Positions 42,784 through 51,618 of a stretch of 64,000 nt of DNA are shown piece by piece; the first letter of the stretch is position 1; every line of letters starts with the position of its first letter. The position numbers and the translations under genes were made by a program. The notes under the pieces are model-generated. The model made no database searches and had not been told where the DNA came from. It was given only the letters and a program-made list of their open reading frames with translations. Origin of the DNA: Streptomyces californicus (lineage in GTDB: Bacteria; Actinomycetota; Actinomycetes; Streptomycetales; Streptomycetaceae); NCBI RefSeq assembly GCF_000717645.1, contig NZ_JNZZ01000013.1, positions 124,001 through 188,000 on the forward strand, given 5' to 3'.

Positions 42784-43707
42784 CTACGGGCAGAGCCGTT
42801 CCACCCGCCACAGCCGACCAGCCGGCCGGTCCCGTCCGCCGCGTCCGCCCGGCCCGTCGCCTCCCTCGCCTCCGTCGTCCTCGCGGACGTACCGCAGCCG
42901 GTCGTGCAGGCGGTTCTCGTGGCCCTGCCAGAACTCGATCGCCTCGGGCACGACCCGGAAGCCGCCCCAGTGCGGCGGGACCGGGACCTTCTCGCCCTCG
43001 GGGTAGCGCGCGGCCAGTTCCTCGTACCGGGTGAGCAGCTCCTCGCGGGAGCCGACCACGGTGGACTGGGCGCTGGCCCACGCGCCGAGCTGGGAGCCGT
43101 GCGGCCGGGTGCGGAAGTAGGCGACGGTCTCCTCGCGCGAGGTGCGGGCGGCGATGCCGGTGACGATGACCTGGCGGGCCATCGCGTGCCAGGGGAAGAG
43201 CAGCGAGACGTGCGCGTTCGCCGTCAGCTCGCGGCCCTTGCGGGATTCGTAGTTGGTGAAGAAGACGAAACCCCGGTCGTCGTACTGCTTGAGAAGCACG
43301 GTCCGCGAGGACGGGCGGCCGTCCGGGGTGGCGGTGGAGACGACCATCGCGTTGGGCTCATGCAGCACCCCGCCGACGGCGACCTGCCGGAACCAGCGGG
43401 CGAACTGCTCCATGGGGTCGGCGGCGAGATCGCGCTCGGTGAAGTCCTCCGAGCGGTACTGCTCGCGCATGGCCGCCGGATCGGTGGTGGAATCGGTACG
43501 GGAGGCCCGCGCGGCGACGCGGGAGGCCGAGGCCCCGGAGGCCGTGGTGGTCCCGGAAGCCGTGGCGTTCCCGGCGGTCCCGGGAGCCGTGGCCTTGCGG
43601 GCCTTCCCGGCGGAAGGAGCCTGATGGACGGCATCGACGTCGGAGCCGTGGTCCGGTGCGGGCACAGCGTGATCCGGAGTCGGCACGGAGTGATCTGGTG
43701 TGGGCAC
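42784..43707 (-). CDS. pdxH: Pyridoxine/pyridoxamine 5'-phosphate oxidase
   Basis: PdxH makes pyridoxal 5'-phosphate using FMN. The enzymatic core starts at [20 protein letters not shown] and holds [55 protein letters not shown] and the C-terminal [20 protein letters not shown]. At 307 residues it is longer than the usual 215-235. The extra N-terminal part is a [19 protein letters not shown] repeat plus an Ala/Ser-rich linker. GTG 43707 follows AGGATGGG. A later start at MREQYRSED is possible. Confidence 0.92.
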   Translation of the reverse strand: MPTPDHSVPTPDHAVPAPDHGSDVDAVHQAPSAGKARKATAPGTAGNATASGTTTASGASASRVAARASRTDSTTDPAAMREQYRSEDFTERDLAADPMEQFARWFRQVAVGGVLHEPNAMVVSTATPDGRPSSRTVLLKQYDDRGFVFFTNYESRKGRELTANAHVSLLFPWHAMARQVIVTGIAARTSREETVAYFRTRPHGSQLGAWASAQSTVVGSREELLTRYEELAARYPEGEKVPVPPHWGGFRVVPEAIEFWQGHENRLHDRLRYVREDDGGEGGDGPGGRGGRDRPAGRLWRVERLCP

Positions 43708-43972
43708 GGGCCCATCCTGCACCAGCGGCCGAGTCTGCCCGGCGGCCAGGGCCCGTAACCGTACGCCGTCGAAATGAGGCCCTGTGCCGGATGTCACGCT
43801 TCCCCGCTCCGTGGGAACCCGCCAATATCGTGGGGCAGACCCCTGTCGCCTCCGCACAACGGCCGACCGGCCCTCCGCCGCGTATCCCGGCGGTCCCGGT
43901 GCGTACGCCGCGTCCGCCGCCGGCCCGGGTCTGCCGCCCGCCCGCCGCCCGCCGAACTGAGGGAGCCGCCTG

Positions 43973-45073
43973 ATGTCCGACTTCGTACCCGGTCTTGAGG
44001 GAGTCGTCGCGTTCGAAACGGAGATCGCCGAACCGGACAAGGAAGGCGGTTCGCTCCGCTATCGCGGGGTGGACATCGAGGACCTGGTCGGCCACGTCTC
44101 CTTCGGCAACGTGTGGGGCCTGCTGGTGGACGGGGCGTTCGACCCGGGCCTGCCGCCCGCCGAGCCGTTCCCGATCCCCGTGCACTCGGGTGACATCCGG
44201 GTGGACGTGCAGTCCGCGCTGGCGATGCTCGCGCCCGTCTGGGGCCTGAAACCGCTGCTGGACATCGACGAGGCGACCGCCCGCGACGACCTGGCGCGCG
44301 CGGCCGTGATGGCGCTGTCGTACGTCGCCCAGTCGGCGCGCGGCCAGGGGCTGCCGATGGTGCCGCAGAGCGAGATCGACAAGGCGCACTCGGTGGTCGA
44401 GCGCTTCATGATCCGCTGGCGGGGTGAGCCGGACCCGAAGCACGTGAAGGCGGTCGACGCGTACTGGACGTCGGCGGCGGAGCACGGCATGAACGCCTCC
44501 ACGTTCACGGCCCGGGTCATCGCCTCGACGGGCGCGGACGTCGCGGCCGCGCTGTCCGGCGCGGTGGGCGCGATGTCGGGCCCGCTGCACGGCGGGGCCC
44601 CGTCCCGGGTCCTCGGCATGATCGAGGAGATCGAGCGTACGGGCGACGCGACGGCGTACGTGAAGCAGGCGCTGGACCGGGGCGAGCGCCTGATGGGCTT
44701 CGGCCACCGCGTCTACCGCGCCGAGGACCCGCGCGCCCGCGTCCTGCGCCGCACCGCCCGCGAGCTGGCGGCCCCGCGCTTCGAGGTGGCGGAGGCGCTG
44801 GAGAAGGCGGCCCTGGAGGAGCTGCACAACCGCCGCCCGGACCGGGTCCTGGCGACGAACGTGGAGTTCTGGGCGGCGATCGTCCTGGACTTCGCGGAGG
44901 TCCCGGCGCACATGTTCACGTCGATGTTCACGTGTGCGCGTACGGCGGGCTGGTCGGCGCACATCCTGGAGCAGAAGCGCACGGGCCGCCTGGTGCGCCC
45001 GTCGGCGACGTACATCGGCCCGGGCTCGCGGGACCCGCGCGAGATCAGCGGGTACGAGGACATGGTGGGCTGA
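43973..45073 (+). CDS. Citrate synthase (short, type 2-like)
   Basis: This 366-residue citrate synthase condenses oxaloacetate with acetyl-CoA, or 2-methylcitrate with propionyl-CoA if it is a paralogue of that class. Conserved catalytic blocks are [40 protein letters not shown] (first His), [20 protein letters not shown] and [20 protein letters not shown] (second His). The spacing fits a functional enzyme. It is divergent from pdxH. Confidence 0.93.
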   Translation: MSDFVPGLEGVVAFETEIAEPDKEGGSLRYRGVDIEDLVGHVSFGNVWGLLVDGAFDPGLPPAEPFPIPVHSGDIRVDVQSALAMLAPVWGLKPLLDIDEATARDDLARAAVMALSYVAQSARGQGLPMVPQSEIDKAHSVVERFMIRWRGEPDPKHVKAVDAYWTSAAEHGMNASTFTARVIASTGADVAAALSGAVGAMSGPLHGGAPSRVLGMIEEIERTGDATAYVKQALDRGERLMGFGHRVYRAEDPRARVLRRTARELAAPRFEVAEALEKAALEELHNRRPDRVLATNVEFWAAIVLDFAEVPAHMFTSMFTCARTAGWSAHILEQKRTGRLVRPSATYIGPGSRDPREISGYEDMVG

Positions 45074-45235
45074 GGCCGCCACCGCCTTCCGGCTGGGCCG
45101 GTCGGGCCGGGGCGGGGCTCCGGCCCGACCGGTCGGGACTGGTCGGGCGGCCCGACGGTTCGGGCTTTCGGCTCGGCCGGTCGGGGCCGGTCGGGCCTCC
45201 GGCTCGGTCGGCCCGGGAGCGTGTGCGTCGGTGAA

Positions 45236-45266
45236 CGTGCCGGTACGGGGTAGACGTACCGGCACG
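45236..45266. promoter_or_regulatory. 12-bp-arm perfect inverted repeat upstream of the VOC gene
   Basis: CGTGCCGGTACG (45236-45247), a 7-nt spacer and CGTACCGGCACG (45255-45266) lie 35 nt before the VOC start. It could be a repressor operator or the citrate synthase terminator. The roughly 160 bp before it are CGGTCGGG-type repeats with no gene. Confidence 0.5.
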
Positions 45267-45300
45267 TTTCCGACGCAGTCCCGGCACGAGGAGGCAGACC

Positions 45301-45846
45301 ATGAGCACGCCCCGTCCGTCCCTGACCCTGTCCAGCACGGTTCTCGACGCCCCGGACGCGGCCGAACTGGCGGACTTCTACCGCCGCCTCCTCGGCTGGG
45401 AGACCGTGCAGGAGGAGCCCGGCTGGGTGAAGCTGCTCCCGCCAGGCGGCGGTTCCGGCCTGGGCTTCCAGACCGCGAAGCCGTACGTGCCCCCGGTGTG
45501 GCCCGCCGCCCTCGGCGACCAGTTGATGATGCTGCACCTGGACTTCGAGGTGACCGACCTGGAGGCGGGCGTGGCCCACGCGGTGGCGGAGGGCGCGACA
45601 CCGGCGGAGTTCCAGCCGCAGCACGACGTACGGGTGCTGTTCGATCCGGCGGGCCACCCGTTCTGCCTGTTCGTCAACGACCAGGTGCCCGGCGAGCCCC
45701 CGGCGATCAGCCCGGAGTGGGTGGCGGAGCAGACCCGGGAGATCGCGGAGCAGGACCGGGTGACGATCCAGGACGCGGTGGCCCCGGACCCGGCGGACCG
45801 CCCGGGAGGCCCGGCCCGGCAGGCGGAGCCGGACACGCTGACGTGA
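45301..45846 (+). CDS. VOC-family (glyoxalase-like) protein
   Basis: This 181-residue protein has one vicinal-oxygen-chelate module: LSSTVLDAPDAAELADFYRR, LGWETVQEEPGWVKLLPPGG, MLHLDFEVTDLEAGVAHAVA and VRVLFDPAGHPFCLF. The His of MLHLDFEV and later acidic residues may bind metal. A 45-residue charged tail follows the domain. Family members include resistance proteins and dioxygenase-like proteins; the substrate is unknown. Confidence 0.85.
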   Translation: MSTPRPSLTLSSTVLDAPDAAELADFYRRLLGWETVQEEPGWVKLLPPGGGSGLGFQTAKPYVPPVWPAALGDQLMMLHLDFEVTDLEAGVAHAVAEGATPAEFQPQHDVRVLFDPAGHPFCLFVNDQVPGEPPAISPEWVAEQTREIAEQDRVTIQDAVAPDPADRPGGPARQAEPDTLT

Positions 45847-45945
45847 GGCGGGCCCGGCGGGCGATGCGGCTTGCGCGGGGCGGCCCGGCTTGCGCGGGGC
45901 TGTACGGCCTACGCGGGCGGTACGGCTTGCGCGGGGCGGCGTGAC

Positions 45946-46650
45946 TCAGGCGGAGCGGCGGCGAACGGCGATGACGTTGTCGGTGACGGTCGCCGTCTCG
46001 CCGCCGGGCCCGGTGGCGGTGCGCTCGGGCGCGTCGCACCGCTCCGTGCGCCATCCGTCGTCGAGCCGCAGCGACGTGCGCACCTCATCGGGGGTGGGGA
46101 ACCGTACGTCCTCGTGACCGTCCCGCCAGGACCAGGGTGCGAGCGAGGCGTGCTCGACCAGGACGAGGAGACCGCCGGGGGCGACGGCCGCTGCGGCGCG
46201 GCGGAGGACCTGGTCGCGCGGGATCTCCACAGGGGTGTGGAAATAGCTGGCGGTGACCAGGTCGAAGGTGCCGCCGGGGAAGGACCGGGCGAGATCGTGC
46301 CGGTCGGGGTGGACGCGGTCGGCCAGCCCGGAGGCGGCGGCCCCGGCGGCGACGCGCTCCAGGGCGGTCGCGGAGACGTCGACGGCGGTGACGTCCCAGC
46401 CGAGCGAGGCGAGCCACAGCGCGTCGCCGCCGTGCCCGCACCCGAGGTCGAGCGCCCGGCCGCCGACGCCCGGCGCGGGGGCCAGCGCGGTGACGACCTC
46501 GGCGAGGACGGCGTTGGGGCGGGTACCCCACTGCGAATCGACGCCGGCGTAGTGGCTCTCCCAGAACGCGGCGGAGTCGGTGGGGCCAGTGGGACCGGTG
46601 GGACCGGTGGCGTCATTCGTGCTGGTGTTGCCGGTGGAGTCGCTGTTCAC
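45946..46650 (-). CDS. Class I SAM-dependent methyltransferase
   Basis: This 234-residue methyltransferase has motif I RALDLGCGHGGDALWLASLG, an acidic residue after the second strand (VTAVDVSATAL), FDLVTASYFHTP and APGGLLVLVEHAS. It resembles the TehB/thiopurine-like group. GTG 46650 is preferred because GAGAGGG lies upstream. It is divergent from an XRE-cupin regulator 113 nt away. Confidence 0.85.
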   Translation of the reverse strand: MNSDSTGNTSTNDATGPTGPTGPTDSAAFWESHYAGVDSQWGTRPNAVLAEVVTALAPAPGVGGRALDLGCGHGGDALWLASLGWDVTAVDVSATALERVAAGAAASGLADRVHPDRHDLARSFPGGTFDLVTASYFHTPVEIPRDQVLRRAAAAVAPGGLLVLVEHASLAPWSWRDGHEDVRFPTPDEVRTSLRLDDGWRTERCDAPERTATGPGGETATVTDNVIAVRRRSA

Positions 46651-46762
46651 GGCTGTTCCCTCTCGTTTCCGTCTCTCTGCTTTCATTCCGCTTCTGTGAG
46701 GAAGGTGCGCCGCGGCCTGCCGCCCTTGCAAGCCCCCATGCCGTTTCGGCAACCTGGGGCGT

Positions 46763-47413
46763 ATGGGAGACGACGCGAACGCAGCGGACCACCCGGCTCC
46801 GGCCTCGGCGCCTCGGGACCGGGACGGCGTCCTGGCCGCGGTCGGCCCGCGCCTGCGCGAAGTACGGCGGCGGAACGGAATGACGCTGGCCGAGCTGGCG
46901 GAGCGGACCGGGATCAACGAGAGCACCCTGTCCCGCCTGGAGGGCGGCACGCGCAAGCCGACGCTGGAGCTGCTGCTGCCACTGGCCGAGGTCTACGCGG
47001 TCCCCCTGGACGAACTGGTGGGCGCACCGCGTACCGGGGACCCGCGCATCCACCTCCGCCCGGTGACGCGGGACGGTCTCACGTACGTACCGCTGAGCCG
47101 CCCGGGAGGGGTGCAGGCCCACAAGCTGCTGATCCGTCCGAGCCCGGCAGGCGCGGAACCGACCCTGCGGACCCACGAGGGCTTCGAGTGGCTGTACGTC
47201 CTGGCCGGCCGGCTCCGCCTGATCCTGGGCGAGCGGACCCTGGTCCTCAAGTCCGGGGAGGCGGCCGAGTTCGACACGCACGTCCCGCACTGGCTCGGCC
47301 CCGACGACGACCGCACGGTCGAACTCCTCGTCCTCTTCGGCCACCAGGGCGAACGGGCCCATCTGCGCGCCCGCCAGGGGCCTTTGCGAGGATCAGCGGA
47401 TGACATCCCGTGA
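46763..47413 (+). CDS. XRE-family regulator with C-terminal cupin
   Basis: This 216-residue regulator has an HTH (residues about 27-85; LREVRRRNGMTLAELAERTG, NESTLSRLEGGTRKPTLELL) followed by a cupin_2 domain (residues about 115-195; THEGFEWLYVLAGRLRLILG, FDTHVPHWLGPDDDRTVELL). This layout is common for regulators of small-molecule or toxin-resistance genes. It could control the divergent methyltransferase. Its end overlaps the next gene by 14 nt, so the two form an operon. Confidence 0.9.
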   Translation: MGDDANAADHPAPASAPRDRDGVLAAVGPRLREVRRRNGMTLAELAERTGINESTLSRLEGGTRKPTLELLLPLAEVYAVPLDELVGAPRTGDPRIHLRPVTRDGLTYVPLSRPGGVQAHKLLIRPSPAGAEPTLRTHEGFEWLYVLAGRLRLILGERTLVLKSGEAAEFDTHVPHWLGPDDDRTVELLVLFGHQGERAHLRARQGPLRGSADDIP

Positions 47414-48131
47414 GGCAGCTCCCGTCCACCACTCGCCCTCGACCTGGCAACAGCCGTTTCCCGCACCGGCGTCGGCGGAGCGCAGCGCGCTGATCGGGGC
47501 GCTGGCGGACCGCGTCCTGGCACGCGGCACGGCCCGCCTCCTGGTCGGCATCGACGGCTTCACGGCGGCGGGAAAGACGAGCTTCGGACACGAACTGGCC
47601 GCCTGCATAGCCGAGTCGGGCCGCCCGGTGTTCCGGGCCACGCTGGACGACTTCAAGAACCCGTGGAAGGACCGCCACCTGTACGACCGCGAGTCGGGCG
47701 AGGGCTACTACCGCAACGCGTACGACTACGAGGCGGCCAAGCGCCTGCTCCTGGACCCGTTCCGCTCACCGGAGGCGGCATCGTGCGCTCTGTGCTCGAT
47801 CGACCCCCTGACCCAGGAGACCCACGCGGCGGAGACGACTCCGCTGACACGGGACGCGGTCCTGATCGTGGACGGCGTGTTCGCGTTCCGCCCGGAGATC
47901 GACGCGTACTGGGACTTCCGGGTCTGGCTGGACGTGGACGCCGAACTCTCCGTACGCCGGGGAGCGGTACGCGACCGCAACTGGGCGGGCTCGGACGCGG
48001 AGTCGATCCACCGCGACCGCTATCTGGTGGCGGAGCGGCTGTACTTGGCGGAGGTCGATCCGCTGCCGGGGATGGACGCGATCGTGGACAACACGGACTT
48101 CGCACGACCGCGGCTGGTGGAGCACGGCTGA
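47400..48131 (+). CDS. Uridine kinase-like P-loop kinase
   Basis: This 243-residue P-loop kinase has Walker A GIDGFTAAGKTSF near residue 50, FRATLDDFKNPWKDRHLYDR (substrate site), TRDAVLIVDGVFAFRPEIDA and DFRVWLDVDAELSVRRGAVR. These features fit the uridine kinase/phosphoribulokinase family. The N-terminal 30 residues are an extension. It is translated with the XRE-cupin gene (14-nt overlap). Confidence 0.87.
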   Translation: MTSREAAPVHHSPSTWQQPFPAPASAERSALIGALADRVLARGTARLLVGIDGFTAAGKTSFGHELAACIAESGRPVFRATLDDFKNPWKDRHLYDRESGEGYYRNAYDYEAAKRLLLDPFRSPEAASCALCSIDPLTQETHAAETTPLTRDAVLIVDGVFAFRPEIDAYWDFRVWLDVDAELSVRRGAVRDRNWAGSDAESIHRDRYLVAERLYLAEVDPLPGMDAIVDNTDFARPRLVEHG

Positions 48132-48164
48132 CCGCTCCCGCACTCCGGCTCCCCCGCCGCCGGT

Positions 48165-49463
48165 TCAGGGCCGGCCGCTTCCGGACGCTCCCGTTCCCAC
48201 CAGGTCGGCCCGGCTCCGCTCCACGGGGGCCCCGGGCCCCCTCCCCGTAACGCTCAACTCACGACTCTCGCGGCGCGGTTCGCCGGCGTGCAGAGCGGCG
48301 GTGAGGCGGCGACGGAACACGCGTCCGAGCTTGCGGCCCACGAAGCGCTCCAAGGCGGCGGCGAGCAGCATGCAGAAGGTCAGGCCGACGGCGATCGAGG
48401 CGAGCAGGCCGATCCCGGGGACGTTTTCGAGGATGCCCCGGGTGACGGGGACGCCCAGGCTCTGGTGGACCAGGTAGAAGGGGTAGGTCAGGGCGCCCGC
48501 GTAGACGAGGGGGCGCCACCGCAGCCGGCGGAGGGGCCCGGGGCCGGCCAGGAGGAGCAGCCCGAGGCAGCCCGTGAGCACCGCCGCGCTGACGGCCCAG
48601 CTGGTGCCGGGGTGGGCGACGACGCGGTCGTTCAGGACGGTGAGGGCGTAGCACCAGGCGAACCCGAGCAGCAGCCACAGCACGAGGTTCGGCCCGTAGC
48701 GGTACATCAGGTACACGGCGATGCCGGCCACGAAGAGCCCGGCGTACTCACCGAGGAGGACGGCGTCGAGGACGGCCGAGTCCAGTTCGCGGCCCAGGGC
48801 GGCCAGCGTGAGCCAGAGGAACCCGAAGGCGATGACGCGGCGGTAGGTCAGCCCGATCAGCAGCAGGCCGCCCATGAGCAGGTAGAAGCGGGCTTCCACC
48901 CAGAGGGTCCAGGCCACCCCGGCGGTGAAGGGGACGCCGAGAGCGCTCGGGATCATCGTCAGGTTGCCGAGAGTCGTCCGCAGGTCCGTGGGGGCGCCCC
49001 AGCGCTGCCCCGCGAGCGTGGCGGCGACACCGGCGGCGACGATGATCAGGACCACGGCCCAGTAGACCGGGAAGAGCCGGCTGATGCGGGAGACCGCGAA
49101 CTGCGCCGGGGAGCGATCCCAGCAGGACATGCAGATGACGAAGCCGCTGATCAGGAAGAACGCCTCGACCCCGAGCCAGCCGTAACCGCTGACCGGATGG
49201 AGCGTGGGCGCGACGACGGGCAGGGCGTGGTCGGAGCCGGTGCCCCAGAAGTCACGCGTCGGCGTGCCCACGAAGTGGTAGGCCGCGACGGCGATCGCGG
49301 CCAGCAGCCGCAGACCGTCGATGGCGGCGAGACGCCCCTCCCCGTCCCCGCCCGAGCCGCGCGCCCGCGACCATCGGGACCACGGCAACCACCGGGACCA
49401 GGGCCGCCCGGTCTTCCGAGCTGTACGGGGCGGGCGGGGGCCGGTGGCGGCGAGCGCGGGCAT
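48165..49463 (-). CDS. Acyltransferase-3 family membrane protein
   Basis: This 432-residue membrane O-acyltransferase has about ten transmembrane helices. RLAAIDGLRLLAAIAVAAYH (conserved His), GWLGVEAFFLISGFVICMSC and VSRISRLFPVYW (conserved Arg pairs) are the acyltransferase-3 signatures. It probably acylates a cell-surface or secreted sugar. ATG 49463 follows AGGAG. It is the last backbone gene before the CRISPR island; 49464-49892 holds no recognisable gene. Confidence 0.88.
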   Translation of the reverse strand: MPALAATGPRPPRTARKTGRPWSRWLPWSRWSRARGSGGDGEGRLAAIDGLRLLAAIAVAAYHFVGTPTRDFWGTGSDHALPVVAPTLHPVSGYGWLGVEAFFLISGFVICMSCWDRSPAQFAVSRISRLFPVYWAVVLIIVAAGVAATLAGQRWGAPTDLRTTLGNLTMIPSALGVPFTAGVAWTLWVEARFYLLMGGLLLIGLTYRRVIAFGFLWLTLAALGRELDSAVLDAVLLGEYAGLFVAGIAVYLMYRYGPNLVLWLLLGFAWCYALTVLNDRVVAHPGTSWAVSAAVLTGCLGLLLLAGPGPLRRLRWRPLVYAGALTYPFYLVHQSLGVPVTRGILENVPGIGLLASIAVGLTFCMLLAAALERFVGRKLGRVFRRRLTAALHAGEPRRESRELSVTGRGPGAPVERSRADLVGTGASGSGRP

Positions 49464-49892
49464 GCGTGATGGCTCCTGTGACGGACACGGGGACGGCCGA
49501 CGACCGGGGAGGGAAGAGCCCTGCGCGAGCGAGCGCCGGGCGGTGGCCGCGCGATGACCGCGAGTCCCCCGGCTGCCGGGTGGCCGAAGTTGACGCGTCG
49601 AAGTCTCGCCGCGCACCACCCACGGGGTCGTCCCCCCAGCAGCCGAACCACGCCCTGCCCGAAAGTGCCACACCCCGCCGACCGACACCCCTCGGAAGTG
49701 CTACCGCCGGGCATCCTTCTTCCGACCGATCGCGGCGGCTGGGGGCGGGGGCCGGGAGGGGCTGCCGGCAACAGTCCGGGGCACGACCGAAGTACGGGAC
49801 AGGGCGCTGGGTGAACTGGCAGGCTGGGAAGCAGATCCCGGGGGTGCTGACCTCGGCCTACCTGGCAGCCCATTCGAAACTTGAGGCCACAT

Positions 49893-49940
49893 ATGCCCGA
49901 CTCTCAAGAAGTTCCCCAAAACGACCCCTCGGCCGGATAG
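49893..49940 (+). CDS. 15-codon micro-ORF in the leader of CRISPR array 1
   Basis: ATG 49893 to TAG 49938-49940 encodes MPDSQEVPQNDPSAG. GAGG lies 6 nt upstream (49883-49886). The stop is 18 nt before the first repeat. The same position, length and M-x-x-S-Q-E-V...N pattern occur before the other three arrays. It may be a translated peptide or only a reflection of leader conservation. Confidence 0.5.
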   Translation: MPDSQEVPQNDPSAG

Positions 49941-49958
49941 ACCCGCAGGCCACGAAGG

Positions 49959-50352
49959 GTGCTCCCCACGCGTGCGGGGGTGGTCCCGGCTACCAGGCCT
50001 GGCCGAAGTACACGAAGTAGCGCTCCCCGCGCGTGCGGGGGTGACCCCCAGCCAGGGAACGCGTACCTCAGCGCGAGCGGGTGCTCCCCGCGCGTGCGGG
50101 GGTGGTCCTCCTCGGCTGCCTCCTCCGCGCCGTGTTCCTCCGTGCTCCCCGCGCGTGCGGGGGGGGTGGTCCCCCGGCTGGGTCGACGTGAACGTTCCCG
50201 GGTGGGTGCTCCCCGCGCGTGCGGGGGTGGTCCCCCATCGGCGGCCGCCCTGCGGAATGGGTCAAGGTGCTCCCCGCGCATGCGGGGGTGCCCCCCGGGC
50301 CACCCTGGCCGGGCTACGCCGCCCAGTGCTCGCCGCGCGCGGGGACGGCCCC
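49959..50352 (+). CRISPR. CRISPR array 1, type I-E-like, 7 repeats
   Basis: 29-bp repeats begin GTGCTCCCCGCG and end GGTGGTCCC, at 49959, 50020, 50081, 50142, 50206, 50267 and a degenerate last copy at 50326. Spacers are 32 nt (the last is 30 nt). The repeat at 50142 carries three extra G (32 bp). Sequence decay at the right end and the conserved leader at the left put the leader at 49893-49958 and crRNA on the plus strand. The repeat resembles type I-E repeats of actinobacteria and E. coli (CCCCGCG stem). No cas gene is in the window. Confidence 0.95.
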
Positions 50353-50467
50353 TTCTCCGGCGGGATGAGCCGGGGGCGCAGGGTGCGCCCTGCGGGCCGG
50401 AATCACCTGGGCCGTGGCACCCCCGCCTCAGCCCAACCGGAGTGTCGGGCTGAGGCGCGTGCTGCGG

Positions 50468-50608
50468 TCAGTGGCCGCATATGTTGCAGGGGTAGGCGGT
50501 CTGGCTGATGCAGTTGCCGTGATCGTCGTAGATGTAGATCACGGACCTCTGTCCAGGACAGCCGGGGGTGCTAGTGCACCCGATGGCCTGGTCTTCTTGG
50601 TGCCCCAT
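50468..50608 (-). CDS. 46-aa Cys-rich microprotein
   Basis: The ORF encodes MGHQEDQAIGCTSTPGCPGQ followed by RSVIYIYDDHGNCISQTAYP and CNICGH, with five cysteines including CNIC. It is the last of four small overlapping or adjacent minus-strand genes (51158 to 50468), and its start lies inside the end of the zinc-ribbon gene. It may bind zinc. The function is unknown. Confidence 0.6.
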   Translation of the reverse strand: MGHQEDQAIGCTSTPGCPGQRSVIYIYDDHGNCISQTAYPCNICGH

Positions 50609-50831
50609 GGTGATACCTCGCCTTCTGCTCGGAGGTGGGTTCCCACGTCCTCCGGCAACCAGCGCAGAACCAGAACCACCGAAGCGGGCGGCTCGGTGCA
50701 GTGCGGCTGGTGTCTCGCCAGAGCGCCCGGCCGTCCGGGCAGTGGGGGCAGAGCGGCGGCTGGTCCACGGCGTCCTCCTGGAGCAGTTTCGAGTCAGCGT
50801 GTCGCAGCCGCCAGGAACGTGCTGTGCTCAT
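50571..50831 (-). CDS. Small zinc-ribbon protein (86 aa)
   Basis: Residues about 28-62 hold two Cys pairs, LCPHCPDG and FCAGCRRTWEPTSEQKARY, as in zinc-ribbon proteins. The ATG at 50831 overlaps the TGA of the preceding small gene (ATGA), so it is translationally coupled. Its last codons overlap the start of the 46-aa gene. No known family is recognised with certainty. Confidence 0.6.
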   Translation of the reverse strand: MSTARSWRLRHADSKLLQEDAVDQPPLCPHCPDGRALWRDTSRTAPSRPLRWFWFCAGCRRTWEPTSEQKARYHHGAPRRPGHRVH

Positions 50832-51016
50832 CCGCCTTGCCCACCGGGACGATTGACGGGCGGAAGTTCAGAGGGATGGCGGCGGCTCTCTCGCCAGTCG
50901 CGCCCAAGGCTGGCAGCGGTCGAGCATGAAACCCCGGCACGGCACGTCGGGCACCTCACCGTGTGCACGATCAAGGTCCGGTAGGCGATGTCACCGGCCG
51001 ATGATGCGGCCCTCAC
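50828..51016 (-). CDS. Small CxxC protein (62 aa)
   Basis: The core IAYRTLIVHTVRCPTCRAGV, then SCSTAASLGRDWRESRR, with one CxxC plus one further Cys, resembles short streptomycete proteins of unknown function that travel with XRE/DUF397-type cassettes. GTG 51016 lies 5 nt after the stop of the gene before it, and its own TGA overlaps the next ATG. An upstream in-frame ATG at 51049 would overlap the previous gene. Confidence 0.55.
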   Translation of the reverse strand: MRAASSAGDIAYRTLIVHTVRCPTCRAGVSCSTAASLGRDWRESRRHPSELPPVNRPGGQGG

Positions 51017-51020
51017 CGGC

Positions 51021-51158
51021 TCACGCCCTTGCATTGAAGGCACTCGCAAGCCGGCAACCGGGGCGAATCTTCGCGCTGTTCGAGGGGTCGACCTCGGTTT
51101 CCTCCCGCACCATGCGGATGGTGCCGTCGCGCCTTACCTCATACACCTTGATCGTCAT
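51021..51158 (-). CDS. 45-aa conserved streptomycete microprotein
   Basis: The ORF encodes MTIKVYEVRRDGTIRMVREE then TEVDPSNSAKIRPGCRLASA and FNARA. I recognise this as a small conserved Streptomyces protein of unknown function. It is the promoter-proximal gene of the four-gene minus-strand microprotein operon and is divergent from the plus-strand DUF6879/XRE cassette. Confidence 0.65.
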   Translation of the reverse strand: MTIKVYEVRRDGTIRMVREETEVDPSNSAKIRPGCRLASAFNARA

Positions 51159-51240
51159 CACGGACAGACCCCCGTCGCAGTTGGCGAGATGCGTCAGACC
51201 GTAGGGACCGGCTCTGCACCCATGCCACTCATGTGCAAAT

Positions 51241-51252
51241 CTGTGCGCACAG
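51241..51252. promoter_or_regulatory. CTGTGCGCACAG palindrome in the divergent promoter region
   Basis: This perfect 12-bp palindrome lies between the microprotein operon (start 51158) and the plus-strand cassette (start 51355). GTGCAAA and GCACAC half-sites lie nearby. It is a candidate operator for the XRE protein encoded downstream. Confidence 0.45.
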
Positions 51253-51354
51253 CCACTCTTCCGAGGAGAACTGCTACAACGCCCTCTTGACCAGCTCTAC
51301 TTCGTGCCTGATCGTGATGCACACAACTGCACACCCCTTAGCCGGAGGAAGCCC

Positions 51355-51618
51355 ATGTCGTTACAGTTCATCGGGATCGACCCGCAGACGGGCGATGACG
51401 AGAGCCCGACCGTGTGGATCGACCGGGAGAACGGGGAGCTCGTCTTCCAGGGATGGAAGCCCGGCCCCGAACTCGAAGCCGAATGTGCCGCCCTCGAACT
51501 GCCTGGGCACGCCGTAGGAATCCCCGAGACCGAAGCCGTGGTCCGCATCCCGGCCAGGATGGTGGACACGATCAGGGAGGCATGCGATGCCCTCGAACGC
51601 GCCGACGGCATTCGCTGA
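51355..51618 (+). CDS. Small hypothetical protein upstream of DUF6879 gene (87 aa)
   Basis: The ORF encodes MSLQFIGIDPQTGDDESPTV..., an acidic soluble protein with a C-terminal helix (VRIPARMVDTIREACDALER). GGAGGAAGCCC before ATG 51355 is an excellent ribosome binding site. Its 3' end overlaps the DUF6879 gene by 32 nt. It is typical of DUF397-like partners in streptomycete XRE cassettes, but it is not clearly DUF397. Confidence 0.7.
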   Translation: MSLQFIGIDPQTGDDESPTVWIDRENGELVFQGWKPGPELEAECAALELPGHAVGIPETEAVVRIPARMVDTIREACDALERADGIR

